A stretch of DNA of 64,000 nt from JAKZRT01 sp965247915 (GTDB taxonomy: Bacteria > Pseudomonadota > Alphaproteobacteria > Rhodobacterales > Rhodobacteraceae). Location: positions 3,472,001 to 3,536,000 of the forward strand of contig OZ252048.1 of assembly GCA_965247915.1 (NCBI GenBank), written 5' to 3'. This document shows, piece by piece, positions 52,784 to 60,811 of this stretch. The notes below the pieces were generated by a model that saw only the letters and a program-made list of their open reading frames with translations, did not search any database and had not been told where the DNA came from. The position numbers were made by a program, and so were the translations under genes. The number at the start of each line of letters is the position of its first letter. Position 1 is the stretch's first letter.

Positions 52784-53715
52784 GTGTCTGATTCAAAACT
52801 CTACGCATGATTACAATGCCTTGCAATTTTACGCGTGAGGGTTCTGATATGTGCAACGAGTATCCATGCCTGTGAACTTGCGATGGATTTTTCCCAATCT
52901 TTGGCCAATCGCCGGCAGCGGTTGAGCCATGCGAAGGTGCGCTCGACGACCCATCTTCCGGGAATGACTTCGAAGCCTTCCGCAGTGTCGAAGCGCTTGA
53001 CGATCTGGATTGTCCAGTCACCGATGCCTTCAAGAGCGTCGCGCAGCTTTGGTCCGGCATAACCGCCATCCGCAAAGATATGGCGCAAGTTTGGATGGGA
53101 ATACCGGATGGATTTCAACACTTCCGGTGCGCCATCACGGTCTTGAATACCGGCGCTATGCACGACCAACCCAACCATAAACCCGAGCGTGTCGGTGACA
53201 ATGTGGCGCTTGCGGCCCTTGGTTTTCTTGCCCGCGTCATAGCCCGAAATGCCACCGCTTTCCGTTGTTTTTATGGTCTGGCTATCAATGACACCAGCGG
53301 TGGGGCCGGGCTTCTTGCCATGAAACTCGCGCGCCGTCGCCACCAGAAAATGGCTGATCACTTCAAAGATGCCATCGTTGCGCCAGCCATAGAAATAGTA
53401 GCGCACGGTGGACACTGGCGGGAAATCATTGGGCAGCATACGCCACGCACACCCGGCGCTGGCGATGTACAAAATGGCATCCAGAACATCGCGCATCGCC
53501 GTGCTGCGCGGACGACCAGTTGTTTTAGGCGGCGGCAGGAATGGCGCGATCAAACCCCATTCCTGATCGGTTAAATCGCTTGCATAGCGTCCCGAATGCC
53601 GTTCATATCGGGCGCGAGTGGTTTCAGTCCAGGCCATTGTGATCTCCCTCGAATCTTATCAATCCGATTGAATCACAACTCGCTGAAATCACTCAATTAG
53701 TTTTGGATCAGACAC
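52784..53715 (-). mobile_element. IS5-family, IS427-group insertion sequence
   Basis: 932 bp with ends GTGTCTGATTCAAAAC and, inverted, GTGTCTGATCCAAAAC (one mismatch). Flanked by TAA at 52781-52783 and 53716-53718, the 3-bp target duplication of this group. Excision restores the cysteine synthase frame exactly. Confidence 0.93.
52801..53637 (-). CDS. IS5-family (IS427 group) transposase
   Basis: 278 residues in a single frame. DUF4096-type N-terminus SDLTDQEWGLIAPFLPPPKT, then the DDE core: VIDSQTIKTTESGG (Asp), IFADGGYAGPKLRD (Asp) and WVVERTFAWLNRCRRLAKDW (Glu). Many IS427 elements need a frameshift; this one does not. Intact, so possibly active. Confidence 0.92.
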   Translation of the reverse strand: MAWTETTRARYERHSGRYASDLTDQEWGLIAPFLPPPKTTGRPRSTAMRDVLDAILYIASAGCAWRMLPNDFPPVSTVRYYFYGWRNDGIFEVISHFLVATAREFHGKKPGPTAGVIDSQTIKTTESGGISGYDAGKKTKGRKRHIVTDTLGFMVGLVVHSAGIQDRDGAPEVLKSIRYSHPNLRHIFADGGYAGPKLRDALEGIGDWTIQIVKRFDTAEGFEVIPGRWVVERTFAWLNRCRRLAKDWEKSIASSQAWILVAHIRTLTRKIARHCNHA

Positions 53716-53822
53716 TAAGATCGAATTCTTGATGGCCATGATAATTGCGTCCCCGCAGAAAGTCTTGGATGTCCCACGCTAGCCCAATCGAAACGGCCTT
53801 GCCAACTACCCGCGGATGCGCC

Positions 53823-54935
53823 TCACACGCCGCCCCAGATTGCCTGCGCCGTGCGCACCACCAGGTCCAGTTTGCGCTTCTGGTCGTCCTCGGTGATCGC
53901 GTTGCCCTCTTCGGTTGAGGCAAATCCGCACTGCGGCGCGATCCCCAGCTGGTCGAGATCGGCATATTTGGCCGCCTCGTCAAATTTGCGCCTGAGATCG
54001 TCGAGGTCTTCCAGCGCCCCGGTCTTGGTGGTGATAAACCCCGGCAAAACCCGTTTCTTGCCCTTGGGCAAAAGGCGTAGGGGTTCCAGACCCCCGGCGC
54101 GTTCGGTGTCGTATTCCATGAAAAACACATCGACGCCGGTCTTGTTGAAGACCGCATCGGCGGCTGGGTCATAGGCCCCGGTCGCGGCGTGGGTTGATCG
54201 GAAATTGCCCCGGCAGAGGTGCATGGCGATCAGCATGTCGTCGGGGCGGTCGCGGATCGCCTCGTGCATCATCCAGGCATAACGGTCGATCAGCCAGTCG
54301 GGATCCTGGCCCTCGGCCACCTTGTCGGCCCGGTGCTTGGGATCGCAAAGATAGGCGAAGAAAATATCGTCCATCTGCAGATACCGGCAGCCGGCCGCGT
54401 AGAACGCCGCGACCGCTTTGCGATAGGTGGCCGCGATATCGGCGAAAAGCCGGTCGGTGTCGGCGTAATCTTCGGGCGCGATGTCGGCGCGCGCAGTGCG
54501 AAAATGGCAGGTCGAGGGTCCGGGGATGGAGATTTTCGGCGTGACTTTGGCATGCCGGGCGACAAAGCGGAAATGATCCAGCATCGGGTGATCGTCGGGA
54601 AAATCCAAAGGCCCCGAGATGGTCGGGAAAATGGGCCTGAGTTTGATGCCGGCAAATTGCACCCCCTGGTCGCGTTCGACCAGATCAAGCCCGCTCAAGG
54701 CGCCGATGAAATCATAATGCCAGAACGACCGCCGCGCCTCGCCGTCGGTGACCGCTTTCAGGCCGACCGCTTCCTGCATCGCGATCAGCGCCGGGATCGC
54801 GCTGTCCTCGGCAGATGCAAGTCCCCGGGCATCCAGCGCACCATCGTCGAAATGCGCCTTGCGCGCGACCTTTATCGGGTCGGGCCGCAACAGGCTTCCG
54901 ACGTGGTCGGCGCGAAACGGCGGGGTCTGGGGCAT
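53823..54935 (-). CDS. MetE C-terminal-domain-like methyltransferase (YxjG type)
   Basis: 370 residues from ATG 54935 (MPQTPPFRADHVGSLLRP), with GGAGA upstream; the frame extends to 54986 without support. A single UROD/MetE-like barrel: RADHVGSLLRP, TDGEARRSFWHYDFIG, YLQMDDIFFAYL, Zn ligands in AMHLCRGN (His, Cys) and a later Cys in APQCGFAS. Such proteins lack the N-terminal half of true MetE and may use other methyl donors than folate polyglutamate. It lies beyond the cysteine synthase fusion, giving a sulfur amino-acid theme. Confidence 0.85.
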   Translation of the reverse strand: MPQTPPFRADHVGSLLRPDPIKVARKAHFDDGALDARGLASAEDSAIPALIAMQEAVGLKAVTDGEARRSFWHYDFIGALSGLDLVERDQGVQFAGIKLRPIFPTISGPLDFPDDHPMLDHFRFVARHAKVTPKISIPGPSTCHFRTARADIAPEDYADTDRLFADIAATYRKAVAAFYAAGCRYLQMDDIFFAYLCDPKHRADKVAEGQDPDWLIDRYAWMMHEAIRDRPDDMLIAMHLCRGNFRSTHAATGAYDPAADAVFNKTGVDVFFMEYDTERAGGLEPLRLLPKGKKRVLPGFITTKTGALEDLDDLRRKFDEAAKYADLDQLGIAPQCGFASTEEGNAITEDDQKRKLDLVVRTAQAIWGGV

Positions 54936-54995
54936 TGCGGGTATCTCCACCGAGGTCGGCCATCTTCCCAGCCTAATGCCATTCATCGTTTCCGC

Positions 54996-55056
54996 AAATA
55001 CTTGGGGGTGAATGGACCGGACCCTCGGTTCGGGCCGGAGGGGGCAGCGCCCCAGC
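54996..55056 (-). repeat. Dispersed intergenic repeat, copy C (reverse orientation)
   Basis: AAATACTTGGGGGTG at the left is the reverse of CxCCCCCxAGTATTT in copies A and B, and GGAGGGGGCAGCGCCCC at the right is the hairpin part. It lies immediately after the sulfatase stop codon, with an insert between the two conserved blocks. Confidence 0.6.
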
Positions 55057-55061
55057 TTGGC

Positions 55062-56705
55062 CTATTCGCGGGTGTAATCTTCGCCCGCAGGTCCCCTGAT
55101 TTTGGCCGTCAACTCGTCGCGCACCTCGGACCCGTCGTAAAGAAACGGCAATATCCCGCGGCGTCCTGACCGGGCCTTGCCCGCAGAAATATCGGCCTCG
55201 GACATTGTCACGCGCTGCGCCATGCGCAGCCCCCAAGCGCGCAGGCCACCGTAAAGCCTGTCAATTTCGCCCGTGCAATCCGGGTCGGCCACAAGATCGT
55301 GAAACTCGTCGGGATCAGTCACGAGGTCAAACAGCATGGGCCGAAAGCCGCCCTCGGCGTGCATCATCTTCCAGCGCCCGTCGAAGATCATGAACAGCCG
55401 CGCGTCGCGCGACGCCACGCCCAGCTCGGCCGCATAGGCAGTCATCGAGTAATCATATTCGCTGATCGCGAAATCGCGCCACTGCGCTGGAGTTTCGCCG
55501 CGCAGCCAGGCGGCCAGCGACCGGCCTTCGATGATATGGTCAAAGTCCGCGCCGCCTGCCGCCTCGACGAATGTAGCGGCCAGATCGATCGATTTGACCA
55601 ACGCGTTGCAGGTTTGCCCCCGCGTGCCATCGGCTGTGCTGCGCGGGTCGTAGATGATCATCGGGATTTTGACCGAGGGTTCGTGAAACAGGTCTTTTTC
55701 GCCCATCCAGTGATCGCCCAGATAATCGCCGTGGTCCGAGGTGAGCACGATCATGGTGTCGGCCATCGCTCCGGTGGCCTCAAGATGGTCCAACAGCCGC
55801 CCCAACTGGTCGTCGCATTGCTTTATCAGCCCCATATATGCCGGGATCACCTTGGTCCGCACCTCGTCGCGGTGGAACGCCTTCGAGATTTTTCCGTTTG
55901 AAAACGCCGCATAAACCGGGTGCGGGTCCACCTGTTCGGCGTAATGGCGCACCGGCGCGGGCACTTGGTTGGCCCCGTAAAGCGCGTGATAGGGTGCCGG
56001 CACGATATAAGGCCAGTGCGGCTTGATATAACTGACGTGCGCGCACCAGGGCGCTTTGGCCTGGTCGATGAAGGCGATCGCCTCGCCGGTCAACCATGGG
56101 GTTTCGCTGTCTTCTTCGCGGATATTGGCGGGCCGGTCGGCGTTCTCGAACATCCAGCCGCTGGCGATCTGGCCGTCCTTGATGCCCGCATTGGCATTGA
56201 CCGACCAGGGGTTATCGCCCGCGTAACCCTTTGAATTCAGGTATTCGTTATAGGGCGAGCGCCGCTCGTCGTAAAACCCGTCCGGCCCTTCGCCCCAAAG
56301 CCCGTCGTCGCGCAGCCAGATGTCGAAGCCGCATTCGGCCTGGCGCGCGCCGATTTTGCTGTCGGGGGCCAGCCCCAGCCGCGCCATGCCCTCGGCGTCA
56401 GCCTTCATATGGGTTTTGCCGACCAGCCAGGCGCTCATGCCGACACGACGCAGGTAGTCGCCAAGGGTCCATTCGCCGACCCGCAGGGGAAAGTTGTTCC
56501 ACTGCGCGCCGTGGCTCGAAGCATAGCGCCCGGTGTAAAACGACATCCGGCTGGCCCCACATACGGGCGACTGGCAATAGGCGTCGGTGAACCGAACGCC
56601 CATTGCCGCGACCCGGTCGAAATTGGGGGTCATCAGATGCGGGTGCCCGGCGCAACTGAGGTAATCGAACCTGAGCTGGTCGTACATGATGAAGAGAATG
56701 TTCAT
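55062..56705 (-). CDS. Sulfatase-superfamily hydrolase (sulfatase/phosphonate monoester hydrolase type)
   Basis: 547 residues, cytosolic (no signal peptide). Metal and nucleophile motifs: NILFIMYDQLRFDYL (Asp9, Gln10), QSPVCGASRMSFYTGRYASS with Cys49 as the formylglycine precursor, WLVGKTHM, HVSYIKPHWPY and TIVLTSDHGDYLGDH. The sulfatase signature is CxPxR; here it is CGASR, with Ala in place of Pro. Hydrolysis of a sulfate or phosphonate ester is expected. Choline sulfatase is less likely from motif details. No formylglycine-generating enzyme is nearby. Confidence 0.85.
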   Translation of the reverse strand: MNILFIMYDQLRFDYLSCAGHPHLMTPNFDRVAAMGVRFTDAYCQSPVCGASRMSFYTGRYASSHGAQWNNFPLRVGEWTLGDYLRRVGMSAWLVGKTHMKADAEGMARLGLAPDSKIGARQAECGFDIWLRDDGLWGEGPDGFYDERRSPYNEYLNSKGYAGDNPWSVNANAGIKDGQIASGWMFENADRPANIREEDSETPWLTGEAIAFIDQAKAPWCAHVSYIKPHWPYIVPAPYHALYGANQVPAPVRHYAEQVDPHPVYAAFSNGKISKAFHRDEVRTKVIPAYMGLIKQCDDQLGRLLDHLEATGAMADTMIVLTSDHGDYLGDHWMGEKDLFHEPSVKIPMIIYDPRSTADGTRGQTCNALVKSIDLAATFVEAAGGADFDHIIEGRSLAAWLRGETPAQWRDFAISEYDYSMTAYAAELGVASRDARLFMIFDGRWKMMHAEGGFRPMLFDLVTDPDEFHDLVADPDCTGEIDRLYGGLRAWGLRMAQRVTMSEADISAGKARSGRRGILPFLYDGSEVRDELTAKIRGPAGEDYTRE

Positions 56706-56795
56706 GGCCGCCTGCCGATCCCCCTTGGTCCCGCAAACCTCTAGCCGCCCGTTTTACTTTGCACAATGATTGCGCCGCCTTTGGCGTCGCCCAAA

Positions 56796-56835
56796 GCGAG
56801 GGGGCGCTGCCCTCTCGTGCTCCCCCGAAGTATTT
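56796..56835 (+). repeat. Dispersed intergenic repeat, copy B
   Basis: GCGAGGGGGCGCTGCCCTCT then CGTGCTCCCCCGAAGTATTT, close to copy A at 43015-43054 in the same orientation. It lies 90 bp upstream of the sulfatase start. Confidence 0.7.
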
Positions 56836-57491
56836 GTGAAACAATGAAATTCAGTCTTCCCTTACCATTTTTCAAGGAAGTGCCCCGCAGTCCCGGACTC
56901 GATCCGGGACCCCCTGCCGCAACCGGCATACCGCGCCCGCAGGCGATCCTTGGCCCAGACCGCAAGCTCCCAGGGGTCGGTCAGGCCGATGCCGGCGGCC
57001 GGGTCGGCGACGGCATGGGGCACCGGTCGCTATACAGGGCAGAAGGTGAACCGGTCGCGACCAGCCACGCCGGTCGCGCAATGCAACGCAACACCCGGCG
57101 AACGGTCGCATTACGCTTTGATCAGCGTCTGGCGCTATACCCGCCGCCGAAGCTTCGCCCGAGGCGCGTCCACCAAACTGCGCCAAAGGTTCAGGTGTCA
57201 GACCCCCAAGACCACCCTCACTCGGGTGCAGGGGCTTGTTCGACGCATCGCAATCGCCGGGAAAACCGGCGGCAGAACACTGGCACCGCTCCGGCGGCCG
57301 CCACCAATATTTCAGGTGTTTTCGAACACTCATTTGTCCCGAATTTCGGGACGGTTCTCAGGGGGGTCGTGCCCCGCGCGTGCCTCCTGATGATCCTTTT
57401 GTTTCAGGATCGCGAGGCAATAACCCGCGCGGGGCCGGGCTGGAATAGCGCCGCCGACTTAACAAGCCGTTAAGCCGGGTCTGGCGCGGTG
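56836..57491. other. Large intergenic region without a convincing gene
   Basis: About 650 bp. GTCCCGGACTCGATCCGGGAC at 56891-56911 is an inverted repeat of a type common between genes in this group. Near 56930-57020 the minus strand reads GIGLTDPWELAVWAKDRLRA in one frame with coding-like character but stops close by, so it may be a gene remnant. Several long open frames on both strands lack coding bias. Confidence 0.4.
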
Positions 57492-58118
57492 TCAGGCATC
57501 AGGCGGGGACGTGGGCGCGTCGTCTTCGTCAGCGATCAGATAGCGCTGCAGCATCATGATCTGGCTCCATAGAAACACGAAGAGCACGGCGGGAAAGGCG
57601 AAAGTTTCGATCTTGACCCAAGCGTCGGTCGACATGGTGCGCCAGACCAGTTCGTTGCCCAGGGCCAGGGCCGCGAAAAGCGCCGTTAACCGGCGCGTCA
57701 ATATCATCCAGCCCTCGTCGCGCATCGACAGGAACTCGGACATCACCCAGGCCAGATACGACCGTCCCTGCAAAAGCCCCAGTCCCAATATCCCGGTAAA
57801 GACCCCGTAGACAATCGTGGTTTTCACCTTGAAAAACTTTTCGTCGTTGAACCAGACTGTCAGGCCGCCAAAGACCACCACCAGAACGGCGGTGAATACC
57901 TGCATCCGGCTGAGCCTGCCGGTGAGCTTCCACAGCAGCGCGATCGAGGCCAGAAGGATCGGCACGAAAACCGCTGCGGCCACGATGAAGCCGTCGTAGT
58001 CGGTGCCGCCGATAGTAAACGTCCGGTCGCGCATCCAAATATAGGCCGCAAAAAACAAGAGCGGCGGGCCAAGCTCCAGCACCTGTTTGACAACAGGGTT
58101 CAGCACTTTGTCGGTCAT
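57492..58118 (-). CDS. yciB: Inner-membrane-spanning protein YciB (septation protein A)
   Basis: 208 residues from ATG 58118 (MTDKVLNPVVKQVLELGPPL). Five membrane segments with the family blocks LELGPPLLFFAAYIWM and GLTVWFNDEKFFKVKTTIVY. It is an inner-membrane protein linked to septation and envelope synthesis in E. coli and Shigella. It follows the EamA transporter gene by 7 bp in the conserved ftsY-eamA-yciB arrangement of Rhodobacterales (family knowledge). Confidence 0.92.
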   Translation of the reverse strand: MTDKVLNPVVKQVLELGPPLLFFAAYIWMRDRTFTIGGTDYDGFIVAAAVFVPILLASIALLWKLTGRLSRMQVFTAVLVVVFGGLTVWFNDEKFFKVKTTIVYGVFTGILGLGLLQGRSYLAWVMSEFLSMRDEGWMILTRRLTALFAALALGNELVWRTMSTDAWVKIETFAFPAVLFVFLWSQIMMLQRYLIADEDDAPTSPPDA

Positions 58119-58125
58119 CGTTCCT

Positions 58126-59043
58126 CTATCCACCCGCTTCGACCAGCACCGCGCCGAATGCGATCAGGATCATCAGCGCGAACCGGCGCATCCCTACAGA
58201 TTCGCGCAGGAATATCCAGCCTATTGCGGCGGCGAATATGACGGAAGTTTCGCGCAGCACCGCGGCCTCGCCCACCTTGTCGAGCCGGGTCGCCAGCATG
58301 ATCGAGCCGAAACTGAACGGCCCGATCAGCCCCCCGGCCATGCCGCGCAGGGCCAGCGGGCCAATAGGCGGCAGCGTTATCTTGCCGCGCCAGGCCCAGA
58401 ATCCGATCAGGGCCGGAAAGGTCAGCCCGTCGATGACGAAGAACCAGGCGATAAATGTCAGCGGATCGGCGGCCAGCCGGATGCCGAATGCGTCGTAGGT
58501 AGTATACGCCGCGACCCAAATCCCTGTCATCGCGGCGAAAAACAGGGCCGGCACCAGCGTGGCGCGGTCGATCTTGACGTGGCGCAGGTTATAGCCCGCC
58601 AGCCCGAAGATGCCGCCCGTCAGGGCGGCGACACCAGCCCATTGCACCGGCCCGAAGCGCTCGCCAAACACAAAACCGGCGACGATCACCGTGGCCAGCG
58701 GCCCGGTGCCGCGCACCACCGGATAAACCACCGTATAGGCGCCCCGCGAATAGGCCATGGCTTGCAGCACTTTGTAGATGATGTGAATGATCCAGACCCC
58801 GGCAAAGATCGGCCACAGCACCGGCTCGGGCCAGGGCACCGCGAAAGCCACCAGCGGGATGGCGAAAATCAGGTAGGAGGCATCGATTGCCGCGCGCGAG
58901 ACCCAGGGGTCGTGGCGGCCCTTTTGAAGCGCGCCAAAGGCCGCATGCAGCGCCGCCGCCGCAATGGCCAGGATCAGCGCCAGCCGCCGGCCGGTCCCGG
59001 TGCCTTCGATCGAGACCAGCCAGCCGGAAAGATCAGCCAGCAT
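58126..59043 (-). CDS. EamA/DMT-family transporter
   Basis: 305 residues with ten hydrophobic segments in two EamA repeats; each repeat shows the typical VYPVVRGTGPLATVIVAGFV and LRETSVIFAAAIGWIFLRES patterns near its end. A drug/metabolite exporter of unknown substrate. Its start overlaps the ftsY stop by 11 bp; yciB follows. Confidence 0.88.
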   Translation of the reverse strand: MLADLSGWLVSIEGTGTGRRLALILAIAAAALHAAFGALQKGRHDPWVSRAAIDASYLIFAIPLVAFAVPWPEPVLWPIFAGVWIIHIIYKVLQAMAYSRGAYTVVYPVVRGTGPLATVIVAGFVFGERFGPVQWAGVAALTGGIFGLAGYNLRHVKIDRATLVPALFFAAMTGIWVAAYTTYDAFGIRLAADPLTFIAWFFVIDGLTFPALIGFWAWRGKITLPPIGPLALRGMAGGLIGPFSFGSIMLATRLDKVGEAAVLRETSVIFAAAIGWIFLRESVGMRRFALMILIAFGAVLVEAGG

Positions 59044-60205
59044 CGTCTGCGCCCGCCCCGGTCAGCGCGGCGGCGAACTCTTGCGCGTCAAAGGCGGCCA
59101 GATCGTCGATCGCCTCGCCCACCCCGATGGCGTGGATCGGCAGGCCGAACCGGTCGGCCAGCGCCACCAGAACCCCGCCCCGCGCGGTGCCGTCGAGCTT
59201 GGTCATTATCAGCCCGGTCACATCGGCGAGCTTTTGGAAAATCTCGACCTGGTTCAGCGCGTTCTGCCCGGTCGTGGCATCGAGCACCAACAGCGTGTTG
59301 TGCGGCGCGTCTGGGTCTTTTTTACGGATCACGCGCACGATTTTGGCCAATTCCTCCATCAGATCGGCGCGGTTTTGCAAACGTCCGGCGGTGTCGATCA
59401 TCAGGAGGTCTGCGCCATCGGCCTCGGCCCGGGTCATGGCATCGAAGGCCAGGCTCGCCGGGTCGGACCCTTGCGGCGCGGTCATCACCGGAACCCCGGC
59501 CCGGTCGCCCCAGATCTGAAGCTGTTCAACGGCGGCGGCGCGAAACGTATCGCCCGCTGCGATCACCACCGATTTGCCGGCGGCCCGGAACTGGCTGGCG
59601 AGCTTGCCGATGGTCGTGGTCTTGCCCGAGCCGTTAACCCCGACAACCAGAACCACCTGCGGGCGTTTTGCGTATATCGGCATGGGCCGGGCAACCGGCT
59701 CGATAATCCGCGCCACTTCCTGCGCCAGTAAATGTTTGATCTCGCGAACGGAAATGCGGCGGCCAAGGCGGCCCTCGGCCAGACGCGCGGTCACTTTGAG
59801 GGCGGTTTCAACGCCCATGTCCGAAGTTATCAGCAGCTCTTCGAGGTTTTCCAGCATCGCGTCGTCCAGCAGCCGCCGTTTTTCGCCGGACGTCGCGCGG
59901 CCCAATAGACGACCCAATACGCCGGGTCGCGCCGCAGCGGGGTCAGGAACAGGCCCGTTTTTGGGCGCGGTCGAGGCAGCCGGCCGGGCGGATTCGGGTG
60001 CGGGTGGACGCACCGCCTTCGGGTCTGGCTCGGGTGCCTCAGCCGGTTCGCGTGCGGCGGTTTCGCTGGCCTCGGGTGCGCGAGATTCGCCAGGGTCTTC
60101 CCCGTCGTCAACCACACCGCCATCCTCGACGATCGCTTCAAGACCCTCTTCCAGCCTCGAGGAAGATCTAAAAAGCCGGTCCCGAAGTTTTTGAAATAAC
60201 GCCAT
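59033..60205 (-). CDS. ftsY: Signal recognition particle receptor FtsY
   Basis: 390 residues: an acidic/proline-rich A domain (about 20-90), the four-helix N domain, and the SRP GTPase G domain. G1 is GVNGSGKTTTIGKLA (about 186), G3 DTAGRLQNRADLM (about 268), G4 TKLDGTARGG and the closing loop IGVGEAIDDLAAFDA. It docks SRP-bound ribosomes at the membrane for co-translational insertion. It heads the ftsY-eamA-yciB unit. Confidence 0.96.
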   Translation of the reverse strand: MALFQKLRDRLFRSSSRLEEGLEAIVEDGGVVDDGEDPGESRAPEASETAAREPAEAPEPDPKAVRPPAPESARPAASTAPKNGPVPDPAAARPGVLGRLLGRATSGEKRRLLDDAMLENLEELLITSDMGVETALKVTARLAEGRLGRRISVREIKHLLAQEVARIIEPVARPMPIYAKRPQVVLVVGVNGSGKTTTIGKLASQFRAAGKSVVIAAGDTFRAAAVEQLQIWGDRAGVPVMTAPQGSDPASLAFDAMTRAEADGADLLMIDTAGRLQNRADLMEELAKIVRVIRKKDPDAPHNTLLVLDATTGQNALNQVEIFQKLADVTGLIMTKLDGTARGGVLVALADRFGLPIHAIGVGEAIDDLAAFDAQEFAAALTGAGADDAG

Positions 60206-60309
60206 ATTGCGCGATTGCCCCGTTGATCTTGCGCCTGATTACAGCGACCCGGAAGACATGAAAAGCCCCGGCTCTGGCGCGCGGGTGCGATCTTTGCGAT
60301 CCTAGGGAT

Positions 60310-60723
60310 ATGGGTGGGATAGCTGTCAATATTCATCGGGCGCTGGCGTTGGTCCTGGTCGTACCGGCGATAGCCCAGGCCGAAGCGCCGATGACCGCGG
60401 CAGAGTTTCAAGCCTATACCACAGGCAAGACATTGACCTACGCATCAACCGGTGACCCTTACGGGGCTGAAGAATATCTCAATGACCGTCGCGTCCTGTG
60501 GAAATTTTTCGACGGCGAATGCTCTCACGGGCGCTGGTACGCCGAAGGGTCCAAGATCTGTTTCGTCTATGAGACCTGGACTTCGCCGCAATGCTGGCAT
60601 TTTTTCGAAAGCGGCGCAGGACTAACCGCGACATATGTGGGCGAGGAACCCTCGGCGCCGATCTACGAGTTGCAAGCAGCAGCGGAACCGCTGAACTGTC
60701 CTGGGCCACTGGTCGGGTCGTAA
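60310..60723 (+). CDS. Secreted small protein of unknown function
   Basis: 137 residues. The signal peptide NIHRALALVLVVPAIAQAEA has a likely cleavage after AQA. The mature part has four Cys (GECSHGRW, SKICFVYE, SPQCWHFF, PLNCPGP), probably two disulfides, and a W/Y-rich beta pattern. It recalls periplasmic lipocalin-like DUF995 proteins, but I cannot name a family. GTG or later starts are possible; ATG 60310 fits the signal peptide. It lies 88 bp before the dehalogenase gene. Confidence 0.7.
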   Translation: MGGIAVNIHRALALVLVVPAIAQAEAPMTAAEFQAYTTGKTLTYASTGDPYGAEEYLNDRRVLWKFFDGECSHGRWYAEGSKICFVYETWTSPQCWHFFESGAGLTATYVGEEPSAPIYELQAAAEPLNCPGPLVGS

Positions 60724-60811
60724 GCGCCCGGAAAATCCTTCTTCGCGGCGCGTCCTGGACCGGAATTCACTTTTGCGGAAAATTGGTTAGGGTCTACCCC
60801 GGAGGCCGCGC

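Larger units (their letters stand above)
51326..53739 (-). pseudogene. Cysteine synthase-glutaredoxin fusion gene, split by an IS427-group element
   Basis: The gene starts at ATG 53739 (MAIKNSIL, GGGGACG upstream), is interrupted after 7 codons by an IS (52784-53715) and continues to 51326. Without the IS and one TAA copy it encodes 492 residues. Residues 1-330 are a CysK-like PLP enzyme (TIGNTPIVRIQKLG, Lys43 in NPAGSVKDR, EATSGNTG, TGAGTGGTLKGVARVL). Residues about 375-470 are a glutaredoxin domain with VVMYALEWCEFCWSVRNMF (CxxC) and NPTIPQILVGGQHIGG. A shortened protein could start at GTG 52714 but would lack the first PLP-domain strand. O-acetylserine plus sulfide to cysteine is the expected reaction. 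Confidence 0.88.

Noticed and set aside
53708..54172. Minus-strand ORF within the MetE-like gene region
   Set aside because: Out-of-frame shadow of the MetE-like gene; Pro/Arg/Ser-rich.
56766..57473. ORFs in the 56.8-57.5 kb gap on both strands
   Set aside because: No coding bias or recognisable motifs and they overlap one another; one short stretch may be a gene remnant but cannot be supported as a gene.
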